From assembly GCA_964019055.1 (NCBI GenBank), contig OZ025213.1:5557292-5621291 (forward strand): a stretch of 64,000 nt of DNA. The letters are read 5' to 3'. The translations under genes were made by a program, and so were the position numbers. Source of the stretch: Anthopleura xanthogrammica. Taxonomy: Eukaryota > Cnidaria > Anthozoa > Actiniaria > Actiniidae. Numbering within the stretch: position 1 is the stretch's first letter; each line of letters begins with the position of its first letter. Of the stretch, positions 1-10,600 are shown piece after piece. Under the pieces are notes generated by a model, which saw only the letters and a program-made list of their open reading frames with translations, was not told where the DNA came from and made no database searches.

Positions 1-111
1 TATAATTGTTTCGCTCGCCTGCGTTGCTTGGTGGTCTGCGGTTGTTGCAGAAAAAAAGTTTTTCAGCTAAAAGTTTCTCTGATGTAACAGCTACTTTAAC
101 GTACAAATGGC

Positions 112-322
112 ACGGTCACGTTACGAAACTGACAAATCCTTTGTACCAATCACAGCGCGCAAGATCACTGATAATCGGACATTGCACCGTCACGGTCACG
201 GCACGCTCGTCAAAGCGAACTTCCGCCGGGTTGACATGATCGAATTGGAGAGCTCGAGGACCTGCCTCTACTAAACCTGTGAAAGTCTTCATCTGTTCTT
301 CAACATGATAATACCGAAGCAA
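112..322. repeat. Dispersed ~200-bp repeat, copy 1
   Basis: The segment from the CGGTCACGTTACGAAACTG motif to the ATGATAATACYGAAGCAAC motif recurs at 5088-5290 with small differences, including an indel around 215-235. The two copies are in the same orientation. I see no coding potential, and its GGCACGG-rich composition resembles the MITEs at 20.0, 22.0 and 46.8 kb. It is probably a non-autonomous DNA element. Ends are approximate. Confidence 0.7.
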
Positions 323-1624
323 CCACCCTGGGTATCTGTGGTTTAGGGTTTCTTGGCTTGGGATCCCTGTGGCACAGAAATAGCCGTTAATCGATGTAGT
401 TCAAATTTTGCTCCTAAAATCTGTCCTCAGTAGTCGCTCATCAAAAACATTTTATCTTAACATAAAGTTTGATAGTTTATTACTTGTTTTGAAGTGTTTT
501 TTTTTCTGCGAAAAAGCCTCAAAAATGCTTGTTTATAGGGCTTCGAAAGTTCGGGGGTTAATTTGACTCGCTCTCCTTACTGTAAAAATGAAATGCCACA
601 TTTATAATAGTCTAATTATCATTACCAATACTGCTATTATTTCTATACCGGGATTTAAGTTATAGAATTTCTCTTGGATCTTAGATAGGGTTTTAAGTTA
701 CAGTGTTGTGTCTTGAACAGGGTATGTTTTTTCAAGATATTCTTGTCTTAGATAGGGTCAGGGTCTTCGGATCCCAGCGGATCATCCCTATCACTGAACC
801 ATCCCTAGTACCCCCTCCCCCACCCGGGGGGTTTGATTGCATTTTGCATCTGAAATAGCCTGCGTGTCAAATACCATATTTAGCATTGCAAAAAATTGGG
901 GTAGGCAAGCTGTTGCCTTCCAACATATTTTCCCATACATTTCTTTGTAAAAGCAGCCAACTTCGGTCGCCCAGTTCGGCGCTACTCAATAAAACCACTT
1001 CAAACTTTTCAATTTTATTAATTTTGGTATGCTCTTTTCAAATATCATATTTTCGATTTTTCGTAAAAATCACCGTACCTTAAGTGCTTGTTCCCAGTCT
1101 CTCGCTCTTTTTGCATAGGGTGTACAGGCTCTCTCAAAATTGCTAGTTAATAATATAGTATTTATTAATGAGAAAATCTTGTGTAGTTGTCTTTATTCGT
1201 TTTGAAAAATGTTCTGACTCGTGATAACTGATCATTATTTCTAAAAGAATTGTACCGTAGAACGAGTCAAGTTCGAGCCCGAGTCAAGTACGAGTCACGA
1301 GTCAACCACGAGTCATTTTAGATAAAAGTGAAAGATGAAAATAAAATCGGGGAAAATTTAGTTTAATTTTTTTTTTTTAAATTAGAGGTCACGATGTTGT
1401 CCTCTATAATACTAACGAGCAAAACAAATCCGTAAACAATACAATAGAATATATTTTTTCGCGCGCGCCTTTGTTTTCCAGTATATAATTCCCCTATGGT
1501 TACCGTGTGTTGAAAGATGAAGAAATATGTCTTCGGTACAACTCTTTCTAAAATCTTCCTATTAAACTCTACGACTTCTAAAATAAAGTTTATGTATACG
1601 CAGTCTTGACGAAATAAGCAACCA
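323..1624. other. Non-coding stretch, nothing recognised
   Basis: AT-rich DNA without a supported exon on either strand. The only structure seen is a cluster of short CGAGTCA direct repeats around 1258-1317. Open frames here are short and lack splice-site or domain support. Confidence 0.5.
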
Positions 1625-1888
1625 TTATGGGCGAATTGGTGTTGTTTCACCATCGGGGATGCGAGATGACCAACAACAGCAAAGATAAATACACTGGCCA
1701 ATCAGAATAAGAAAACCTAGCACAAACATGACGATACCAAAGCCCAAGGCGCCGTATATGTTTTCAAAATAATAGTCTTCCTCCATTGATGTCACAGGAG
1801 CTAAGGAATATGCAATGATGCCAATGCCTCCCAACGAGATGAAGGCCACAGCTACGAGCATAATCCAGTTGGCTGTGAGTCGATCCAT
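1625..1888 (-). CDS. Small two-pass membrane protein, 87 aa, unknown function
   Basis: An uninterrupted frame runs from ATG at 1888 to TAA at 1625. Two hydrophobic stretches are visible, about residues 8-29 (starting NWIMLVAVAF) and 45-70 (starting YGALGFGIVM). An acidic loop (MEEDYYFEN) separates them, a CCCW cluster follows the second helix and could be palmitoylated, and the tail is short and hydrophilic (IPDGETTPIRP). A good 3' splice acceptor (CCACCTCAG) lies one base before the ATG, so this is probably the coding exon of a gene with a spliced 5' UTR. The clean two-helix pattern amid degenerate repeats argues that it is real. I do not recognise the family. It could instead be the last exon of a longer protein. 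Confidence 0.6.
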   Translation of the reverse strand: MDRLTANWIMLVAVAFISLGGIGIIAYSLAPVTSMEEDYYFENIYGALGFGIVMFVLGFLILIGQCIYLCCCWSSRIPDGETTPIRP

Positions 1889-3348
1889 TCTGAGGTGGCT
1901 TGAATTATCTGCTCACAAGGGGGGCTGATGCACTGATTTAGCTGGTGAAACCTGTTTTAGAAAGGGAAATAATTTTTCATTTCCTGTTGCTGTAACTAAT
2001 TAACATGTAACTAATAACTCGATCATGGAACGAACGCACTTCGGAATAATAATATTTAAGAAAAACTATGAAACTAAAAGGAAAATAGTGATAAACGATG
2101 TAAAAAAATCCAAAAATAATAATAAAGCTGCTTGTCTAGCATACCCAGGTGGTCGAAGCACATAACTGAACTGAAAGTCACAGATGTGATGTGACGCGTG
2201 ATTTATTATATAAAAAAGGACATTTTTCTCAGTCTTGTGGTGGTCGGTGGTGGAGCGCTGAAATTCAGTAATTGGAAAGCAAAGTTCGGATGGCATTTTG
2301 CGCCTGAGAATACCGTATTTAGCACTGAGTGTAAATTACGGCCAAGAACTGTTTTTTTTGAACCTGACATCTCTAAACATCCAAAACCTTTATCACAAGC
2401 TTTATCAGTTATGACATAATATTGTCGATAACGAAACCCGGGTAACGAAACCTATGTAAAATCACAAAAAAAATGTTAAAAATTGGAACCACCGCTATAT
2501 TACGATATTAGTCAAAACATAGACGTGTAAGCCGGCTAAAAGATTAATCTATTATAACTTCCACCGCAATTAACGGTGTTCCCTGTACTAACTGGCAAAT
2601 CTTCCGAGAAAAGTTGCTGATAAACGTTGGTTATCATGTTAATCTAATATAATTTGAATCAACTCGGACATGTCGGAACAGGATATTTTCAGAAAGCGTA
2701 ATTTTGCATTCATTCCTATCGCAGAAGATGAAGAGGAAGACAAAGAAATTGCAATACTAACCTTGTAAACGTATAACCAAAAATTAAGAACAATTTTAGC
2801 AGCAAATAGAGCTCTTCAGCTTGGGAGAGGAGTTATGTTTTCCTGATGGAGAACTCTGAATTCTATTTATATCGGTAACGCTTCAGAAGTTGATATTAAT
2901 ATAGATAAGACTAAAACAAAGAAGAATATTCCTTTGGGATAGGAACACGTGATCCCAAATGAGAAAATCAGTTATGTTATCAGTTATGACATAATATTGT
3001 CGATAACGAAACCTATGTAAAATCACAAAAAAATTAAAAATTGGAACCACCGTCATATTACATCGTTGATCTGGTACATAGGTTAGAGGTCTATTCTAAA
3101 AACTAGTAGTTTCTAATAGAAAGGGGAATGCTGCGAACAGCACTGTTTTAACCTTCGAGTGGTAGGAAGCGCTGTTATCTTAAGTTAGAAAACAAGTATG
3201 GCAATAATTGCTTGTATTTTTTCAGACACTGAGGCGAGCATAAACTGAGAAAGCAACCCTGTTGTACTTAAGACCTTGTCATAAATACAAATAGATCTTT
3301 TTAAAACGTTAACAGGAACCATGTTTTAATGTGTTTAATAAGTTTAAG
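1889..3348. other. Repeat-rich intergenic DNA with degraded open frames
   Basis: This holds the direct repeat pair at 2404/2979 described separately. A short plus-strand frame starting at ATG 2671 is rich in acidic residues and stops after about 32 codons; a further in-frame stretch follows the stop. This looks like a decayed element-encoded protein, but I cannot identify it. No intact gene is supported. Confidence 0.4.
2404..2508. repeat. Direct repeat, copy 1 (copy 2 at 2979-3064)
   Basis: The block containing TATGACATAATATTGTCGAT, then CGAAACC and AAAATTGGAACCACCG, occurs at 2404-2508 and again at 2979-3064 in the same orientation. About 470 bp separates the copies. They may be the ends of one decayed element enclosing the degraded frame at 2671. 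No target-site duplication was confirmed. Confidence 0.6.
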
Positions 3349-4026
3349 CGCACGTGGGACTTCGTTTATATAGTATTGGTGACGGTCGGGTCTTGGTTTG
3401 GTTGGCGCTGAGGAAATCAAAACAAGTAAGTATTTTTTTTTTCGCATTCTAACTATGTCCAGCTCAAAATTATTTGTTGCTGGAAGCATTCATCAAGGTC
3501 AAGAACGATTTAGTGACATATCACTATATGCCCAGACATCGATCGAAAGCTGGACTGACGCCATAATAAGTTTTTGCCTCGATTGGCGACGATTGGTTTG
3601 CTGTACTTGTAACTGTAAATACCTCAATCGGCAAATTGTTTGTTTGAGCATCAATAGGCAAAGAGCGAGCTCTATCAGGCAAATACGTGAGAGACAACGT
3701 ATCTGTATTTGGAATAATTCCTCTTTCAAAGGCATTCAAGTACATTTTATCTCCTTCAAAAAGAATCTGATCAACAATGGCGTCAGTCCAGCTTTCGATC
3801 GATAATGTCTGGGCACATAGTAGCGCCGAAAAACTCATAAATGAACATTGTCGTCCTCGTGATATGTCACTAAATCGTTCTTGACCTTGATGAATGCTTC
3901 CAGCAACAAATAATTTTGAGCTGAACATAGTTAGAATGCGAAAAAAATTACTTACTTGTTTTGATTTCCTCAGCAAAACAAGACCAGACCGTCACCAAGA
4001 CTATATAAACGAAGTCCCACGTGCGC
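3349..4026. repeat. Large inverted repeat (arms ~215 and ~248 bp)
   Basis: The left arm (3349-3563) begins CGCACGTGGGACTTCGTTTA and its reverse complement ends the right arm (3779-4026). Both arms encode the same protein start, on opposite strands. The right arm contains about 40 nt missing from the left between the TGACATATCAC and TGCCCAGACAT motifs, plus a few small differences. The 215-bp spacer holds the rest of the reading frame. This looks like an aberrant inverted duplication of part of a mobile-element gene. Confidence 0.85.
3524..3976 (-). pseudogene. Cysteine-protease-like fragment of a mobile element
   Basis: The minus-strand frame of about 150 codons contains a G-x-Q-C motif followed by a helix-like SFMSFSALL stretch. 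A W-T-D-A-I-V-D-Q-I-L-x-x-G-D-K-M-Y pattern follows about 25 residues later. As I remember such families, this order resembles cysteine-peptidase-like (OTU or tegument-protease-like) segments carried by some transposon- or virus-derived proteins; that assignment is tentative. The frame has no intact downstream domain, is flanked by its own inverted partial copy, and is probably non-functional. The plus-strand copy in the left arm has lost the G-x-Q-C region through the 40-nt deletion. Confidence 0.4.
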
Positions 4027-5087
4027 TGTGTGCATGCAGTACGTCACGTACATCGATGATAAATAACGCTGATCATACTGACTGCTTTCTCTGCTAAATG
4101 AATGACAGACACAGGAGATACAATATCCAGTTTTTTCATGGATTATAAACGGCACACACAGGGTTCCCAAAAGCCAAGATTAGTGTTGCTGCTCGCCTAT
4201 CGGCTCGCAGCAAAAAGCCTCATGGGTATATATTTGGGAGGGTTTAACTAAGAAATGTCATGACATTAAATTTACTCATAAAGCTGTTCAAATTTCTTTC
4301 TTTCTGGTTTTTGTTAATTCGGATAGATGCATAGATCGGATAGATGTTTTTTCTTCAATTCTTATTAATCTTCATGGTGATATTAACGATTTTGTCTCGT
4401 TCCTGCCCCCCAAAAAACGCAAAGTATTATGGGGATGTGAAAGTGGTGAATAGTGGGAGTCGATCTGAGTGAATTTGGAGGTATACCAAAATCTCATATT
4501 TTATGTTATTATATGGCAAAGTAATTTCGCGCTCTATGATTGGTCAATCTGCGGTCCATAACTTACGGTACTGACCGAAAATCAAAATTGTCTCCCCTAG
4601 CCTTGCCATATAATAAATATCTTATTAACCTCGTTTGCTCGGTCCGTACCGTAAGTTATGGATCCTCGTTTCCCCCCACTTTTTTATGGCCCGCGCGCTG
4701 CTCGGTCCATAACTTACGGTACGGACCTGGTACTCGGTTGATAAGAGCTATTAATGTAATAGACTGTATGTTTGTAAATTTGGTTTGCTAGAACGTACAC
4801 AAATTTAGTCTATATAATATATATTTTTGGAATTACAATAAGAGGCTCTAAAAGGATTAAATAACTTTTTAGACAAAAAAACGAGAAAGTAACTTGCCTA
4901 CATGTAACGATCCGACTGCCGATCGTCGTCGTGTGTTTCGTCGTCGATGCTTAAGCTTACTATAACTTGAAGTGGACAGTATAGGAAATCAAGGGCATTT
5001 ACACTGAGTTCAACAATGCTTTGTTGGGTAGTATTTATTGAACATTTCTAAAAACTAATATGTTTAAAGGTGCTGTTACGCGGTGAA
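4027..5087. other. Non-coding stretch with a palindromic motif cluster
   Basis: No exon is supported. A motif of about 24 bp built on GGTCCATAACTTACGGTAC occurs three times: 4553-4571 and 4704-4727 in one orientation, 4641-4662 in the opposite one. The third copy is itself nearly palindromic (GGTCC...GGACC). These are likely termini of small inverted-repeat elements. Confidence 0.55.
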
Positions 5088-5290
5088 ACGGTCACGTTAC
5101 GAAACTGACAAATCGTTTGAACCAATCACAGCGCGCAAGATCACTGATCATACAATGAGAATGCTTGGACACTGCACCGTCACCGTCACGGCACGGCTCG
5201 ACAAAATCGAATTGGAGAGCTCGAGGACCTGCCTCTACTAAAACTGTGAAAGTTTTCATCTGTTCTTCAACATGATAATACTGAAGCAAC
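5088..5290. repeat. Dispersed ~200-bp repeat, copy 2
   Basis: Same element and orientation as 112-322. It shares the GTTACGAAACTGACAAATC start, the CGAGGACCTGCCTCTACTAA block and the CTTCAACATGATAATAC end. It carries an extra ~10-bp segment after the GATCACTGAT motif and lacks the GCGAACTTCCGCCGGG segment of copy 1. Confidence 0.7.
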
Positions 5291-5407
5291 AAAAAACTAT
5301 ACAATATGTACAACAAATCAAACATATAACAAATGTCTGAATATTTTGCTTTCAAATAGCTATGGTGTCCTTCCATTGTCCGAATGAAATATTCTTCATT
5401 AAATATA

Positions 5408-5413
5408 TTTATT
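5408..5413 (-). terminator. Candidate poly(A) signal of the SEFIR receptor
   Basis: AATAAA on the minus strand (TTTATT on plus) lies about 240 bp downstream of the receptor stop codon at 5651. It is the first canonical hexamer I see after the stop. There is no independent support for cleavage here. Confidence 0.35.
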
Positions 5414-5650
5414 TCTTTCAGTTAAAATGACCAGTAGAATGTTCTCTTATAATCACTCGCAAGTTTTTTCAATGCACGAAATTACTGAATAGTACGGCTT
5501 GCCGGCTTTGGTCGATCATAGAGAATTTTGTAGTTGTTGCTGGTCGATACTTTTCACGTTATAATACTTTGCCTATCATTGTGAATAACCCATTTCGGGC
5601 CTAAGCAAGAACAATATGACTTGCTTGAAATGTTGCCTTCACTTAACCCT

Positions 5651-7616
5651 CTACGCAACATTGCTCCTGTTGTTATTTTCATTTTCAAGCCGCAAGTGTG
5701 CTTCCTCGGCTTCGGCTATCGCTCGTAACAAATCTTCTTTACGTGATTCAAATGGGTGATCATTTCCTCCCAGTACTATGATAGGACGTGTACGGTAAGG
5801 CTGGATTGCTTCAATGTTTAGCACTTGATAGATCAGTCTATTGAGATCGTTCGGCAACTTGTGTGCAAGTCTTGAGCTGAGGAAGTCAGGTATATCTTTG
5901 GGTTCTCCATTGTACTTGAAATAGGCCGGAATGAACTTGGGTGAATTTGGATCTCTGATTATCTCACCAGATACAAGGTTCAACTGTGCTGTGATATCTA
6001 GAACTGAAGACCAAGATAATTGTTTTTATTATTGTAAAGCGCTATTGGATACATTAGAAATATATATATTATACTTATTATTATTTATTATTATTATTAT
6101 ATTATAATTTATTAATACTATTTATTATTATTATTATCTAATTTTATTTATTATTATTATTTAATATTATTATTATCTATTATTATTATTTTTTATTATT
6201 ATTAAGAGTGTAAAAGATTCCACAGTAGACTGGCAGAACTAATCGCAGCAAAGAAAGGAGAGAACTATGCTACAACAATGTCTTGGATAAGATCCAAAGT
6301 CTCATTTGCGATACTACGATCAGCTCTACTCTGCCTTAGAGGATCTAGAACAATTAGGAGAACTACAAATATTCAAGAAACAGACTTTGATTTAGATAGA
6401 TTTCGTGCTAAAATTTAGGTCCTGGAACTTTTTATATTAGTTTCCCCCCCCCCCCCCCCCATATATATAAGATTTTTATACATTTTCTATGATTTATGTT
6501 ATAGTCTTAGGATATATCCTCATGATTTATATATTTCCTTTTAATATTACATGTAAAAAGATATTTTTTAGTATTAATCCCTTTTTTTAGATTCTATAAA
6601 TCATTAGTATCTTTATTATTCTTCAAAATCACTGTTAATATTTTCGTGTCTTTTTTACTATTTTCATTATTTATTATTATTATTATTATTATTTATTATT
6701 ATTATTATTATTATTATTTATTATTATTATATTATAATTTATTAATACTATTTAACAATTAGTCCTCAAGTCCGAATGGTCTACGAGTCAATAGCCCATG
6801 AGGCCGAAGGCCGAATGGGCTATTGACTCGTAGGCCATGAGGGCGAGAGGTCTAATTGTTTTAGTAAAAACCTACTAATCGGTCCAATAAAAGGATGCAA
6901 AAAGTTTTGGATTTTGCTTTAAATATATATTTTTTGGTTTTCAAAACCGGCGCTTTTCGCTACTAGAGGTCTATCACTAATAGACCCCTAGTAGCTCAGC
7001 CAATCACAGGGCTCGATTGGTGATAGACCATTAGTAGGTTTTTTCTAATTATTATTATTATTATCTAATTTTATTTATTATTATTATTTAATATTATTAA
7101 TATCTATTATCTATTATTATTATCTATTATTATTTTATATTATTATTATTATTTATTATTATTATTATTATCTATCATTATTATCATCATTATTATTCTT
7201 AGTTGTTGTTGTGCACCCAGTTATGTATTCAAAAAATTCGGAAACCAAATGGCATAGTGAAATCCAGGCGTGCGCCTTGTGCCATTTTAAGAAGATGTTT
7301 AAACAAAATTAAAGGTTCCTTCAGATGACATGCAAAACTATCATCTACTTACGGTCATCGCTATTCATGTTTGATACCGTTGTTCTTTGTTTCCATCTCG
7401 CCATTTTACTCGAAGCCAAGACCACCACGCAATTGGCCTCGCGAATCTCTTCTTCATACCATCTTACAACGCTACTGGATATCTCGATCTCAGACCATAG
7501 ATCTGCTCGTACTTCCACCATACCCGTAGATGTCAGTACTTTACCCAGACAATGTACTACCCATTTGCACTTATCACAACACCGAGCACTCATCAGGAAA
7601 ACCCTTTTGATTCCTT
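5651..7616 (-). CDS. SEFIR receptor exons 12-13: SEFIR signalling domain and tail
   Basis: Exon 12 (7353-7616) has the first SEFIR beta strand (RVFLMSA), the helix ([10 protein letters not shown]), the V-E-V-x-x-D-L-W motif, an acidic helix with W-Y-E-E-E-I, and VVVLASSK. Exon 13 (5651-6003) supplies K-F-I-P-A-Y-F, a D-I-P element, the [15 protein letters not shown] helix and a Glu/Asn-rich tail ending at TAG 5651. The order matches SEFIR folds of IL-17 receptors. A 1.35-kb intron with a retroelement fragment and TTA repeats divides the domain. Confidence 0.88.
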
Positions 7617-10600
7617 CTAAACAATAGAAAACGAGAGAGAGGAAATGAGAATATTTTAAAGGAATGGGATTCTCGTTTCTGTGGAAAGAACTGGAACATA
7701 AAACCCCGAAACATTCTTTACTTTCTGTATGAGTGTGTGTGTGTGTGAGTGAGTGAGTGAGTGTTATATGTATATGTATATGTCTAAACGTTTTGATTGT
7801 AAATAGGAATATACTGTCGATAAATCTAAACAAAAATGTAAAAAAGTATAGAAATGTAAATTTATTTAAAAAAATTAAATTAAATTTATTTAAAAAAAAT
7901 TTAAATTAAATTAAATTAAAAATTAAAAAATTAAAAAAAAACCCGAAACCTATTTTTCCTTCTAGCTGAAGAACTTGTCTGTATAGAATTCTCCAACAAT
8001 TGTTAATTATTATCATTAATCATTGTCATCAGCATCATTATCACCATCATCCACATCATTTTCATCATCAACGTCATCAATATTAATCAAAGTCATCAAC
8101 ATCGTTATCACCATCCACATATCATTAATCATTGACATCATCACCACCACCATCAATCATCGTCTTCATCATGATCTATCAAGTTCGAACTCACCATCAA
8201 GAAGAGGTTCACCAGGGGGAGACTGGGAATGATCACTGTTTAACGGCGGTGATGGGTTTGGAAGCTTGTAAACCACTGAAAGAAAAACAGCTGATAATCA
8301 AAGCCTTATTTGTGTATCCGGATTGTTCATTAAGTGTGTTGTAAGCCTGCGGCGCATGCGCAAGGATGGGATTTGTATCGGGAAGACTGAGACGAGACAT
8401 CAAAGAATGCAATAATCTACTAAAGAAAAAGACTTACCCTTAGTAAAGCAATACTTGTAAATGAAAAATAAGGCAACCAGCGCCAGTCCAAAAATAATCC
8501 CAGCTATAGCTACAAAGATTTTGGTGCTATCATCGTTTGGCACTGCGCCGGTGTTGACTAATATAAACAAGAAAGAAGCATTAAAAAATCAACAAACAAA
8601 GGTTCAATTCCTGTTGTCAGCATCATAACATTGTAAAGAGAGTTTTTTGGGTCTCTCCCGTTATTCAAGGGTTTTTCTCAGGTTTTCATCCTTCCGCAGG
8701 GGCGGATCCAGGAATCAAAGAAAGGGTGGGCCGGAAAACTTCGTCCTGAGAGAAAACCTTCAAGACCGTATGCAAATTTTTTATGTTGCCAAGTTTTGCC
8801 CCGTCGGTCCACCTCTAAATCCGCCCCGGCTCCGCAAAACCTAACAGACTTTACATTTTAATTTAATATTTGAGTTAGCCGTGCCCTGACTTTGATCAGC
8901 CCAGAGGTTGTTTCAGGGTTCTATCTGTGAGTTAACCGTGCCCTGACTTTATCAGCCCAGAGGTTGTTTCAGGGTTCTATCTGTGAGTTAACCGTGCCCT
9001 GACTTTATCAGCCCAGAGGTTGTTTCTGGGTTCAATCTGTGAGTTAGCTGTGCCCTGACTTTATCAGCAAAGAGGTTGTTTCAGATGTGAAGCCAGTGTT
9101 TACCAATGGGTGATTTTTTTTCACCGTTAGCCAATTGCGCAAAGTGGACCAGCTCTTTAGAAGTACTGTCCTGTATTTGAAATCTAAACTGCAAAAATGC
9201 TGATATATGCTTATAACGCAGTTTGTTCCATTTACAGAAAACAAGCTTTATGTTTTGTTAGAATCCTTGACGGCATAGAGATGCACTCTATGGAACAGTA
9301 AATAATAACCCACTAATAGTTTTGGGGAAGATATTACTTGAAGATACTTGCCTAAAGTTTTTGCAATCTTTTGAGGATATGACACTTTTAACCTGGCCAG
9401 TCTTGTTGTCCCGTTACTATCATGGATGCCTTTCATCTGGAATCAATAGATCAGGAGTTATTTTGATGAACACATGCAGAGAAGGATTACAACTTCGTGC
9501 ATTCAAGAAGCTGAATTGACAGTGTCCTTTATGGGTGCTTGCAAGGTTCAAATCGGGTCGTGGACTCGGCTTCTGTACTGAATACTATAGTTATACAATG
9601 GTTTTAATTGTTTTCTACCTCGTTTTCACAAGTTTATCTTTCACCTAGAGCTCATATTTGGTTCAGTAGTAAATAATCTTACCTTGATAGAGTAGTTATG
9701 CTGTTGACATTCCTCTGATAACTTGATAGTATAATTGAATCTTGAGTTCTATGTGGAAAAAAGAAATTTGAATTACTGGAAGACAATAAAAAGCTATTTC
9801 AATGTTGCGGCATGTCCCCGGTACTGTGTACATGCTGTAAGTAAGTACCGTATAAATAGCCCTTCCACGAGGTCGAGGAAAAACTGGGTCTAGTTTGCAT
9901 TGCAGTGCATAGACGCCATCTTGGAAATATTTCCCCTAAAACAGTCCCACAATGCAATGCCAATGCAAACTCGACCCAGTTTTCTCTTTATCCTTGGCAA
10001 AACGTTTTAGCTTGTTATGTAAAACAGCTCGAGTCTTGCTTTACAAGCGTGAAGAAAAACAACCTTCTTCTCAATACTAACCTCTGAAACAGCATTTTGA
10101 AGTGTTCCATGTCCGAAGCACTTCATAGGTTTTTGATTGTTCAACCAGGTGACTTTTATACGAAATCGTTTGATGTCGATTGATTTATTTGGACATTGAA
10201 TGCCCCAAAACAATGATATTGTCCCCTTGTTAATATTCACTGTGCTGTTTAGATTGGAGATAAAACCTATACATAGGGGAAAAAAGAACATGATATGAAA
10301 ATCATTCGAATATTTTTTTTGTGTGTGTGTTCTTTGACAGTTGGTATATAACGAAACACTTATTGACTGGAACCTCGGGAAAGCCGTGTGTTTTGTGGTC
10401 CCTTGACGGCGATGTTTCCCCGAGGCTATGCCTCGTGGAAACAGGCGTCGTCTCGGGACCACAAAAAAAAAAACACTGTTTCCCTCGGACCAAGTCAATA
10501 AGTGTTAACCATCAACCTCTATATAGCCAGCCCTAGTATCAGAAGTCATTGACAAATCCCTAGAAAGCCAATATATTTTATATTATTGTCTTTTCCTAGA

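Larger units (their letters stand above)
6060..7195. repeat. TTA-rich repeat block with nested elements
   Basis: Imperfect (TTA)n runs at about 6060-6205, 6665-6740 and 7040-7195 surround a retroelement 3' fragment and a fold-back element. All of it lies in the intron that splits the SEFIR domain. It is probably a target for, or product of, repeated insertion into a microsatellite. Confidence 0.8.

Noticed and set aside
3398..3805. Plus-strand frame of 135 codons
   Set aside because: It starts in the damaged arm of the inverted repeat and shifts frame at the 40-nt deletion.
10007..10498. 163-codon minus-strand frame taken as one exon
   Set aside because: Only 10082-10266 is coding in the receptor; the rest runs through intron and a fold-back element.
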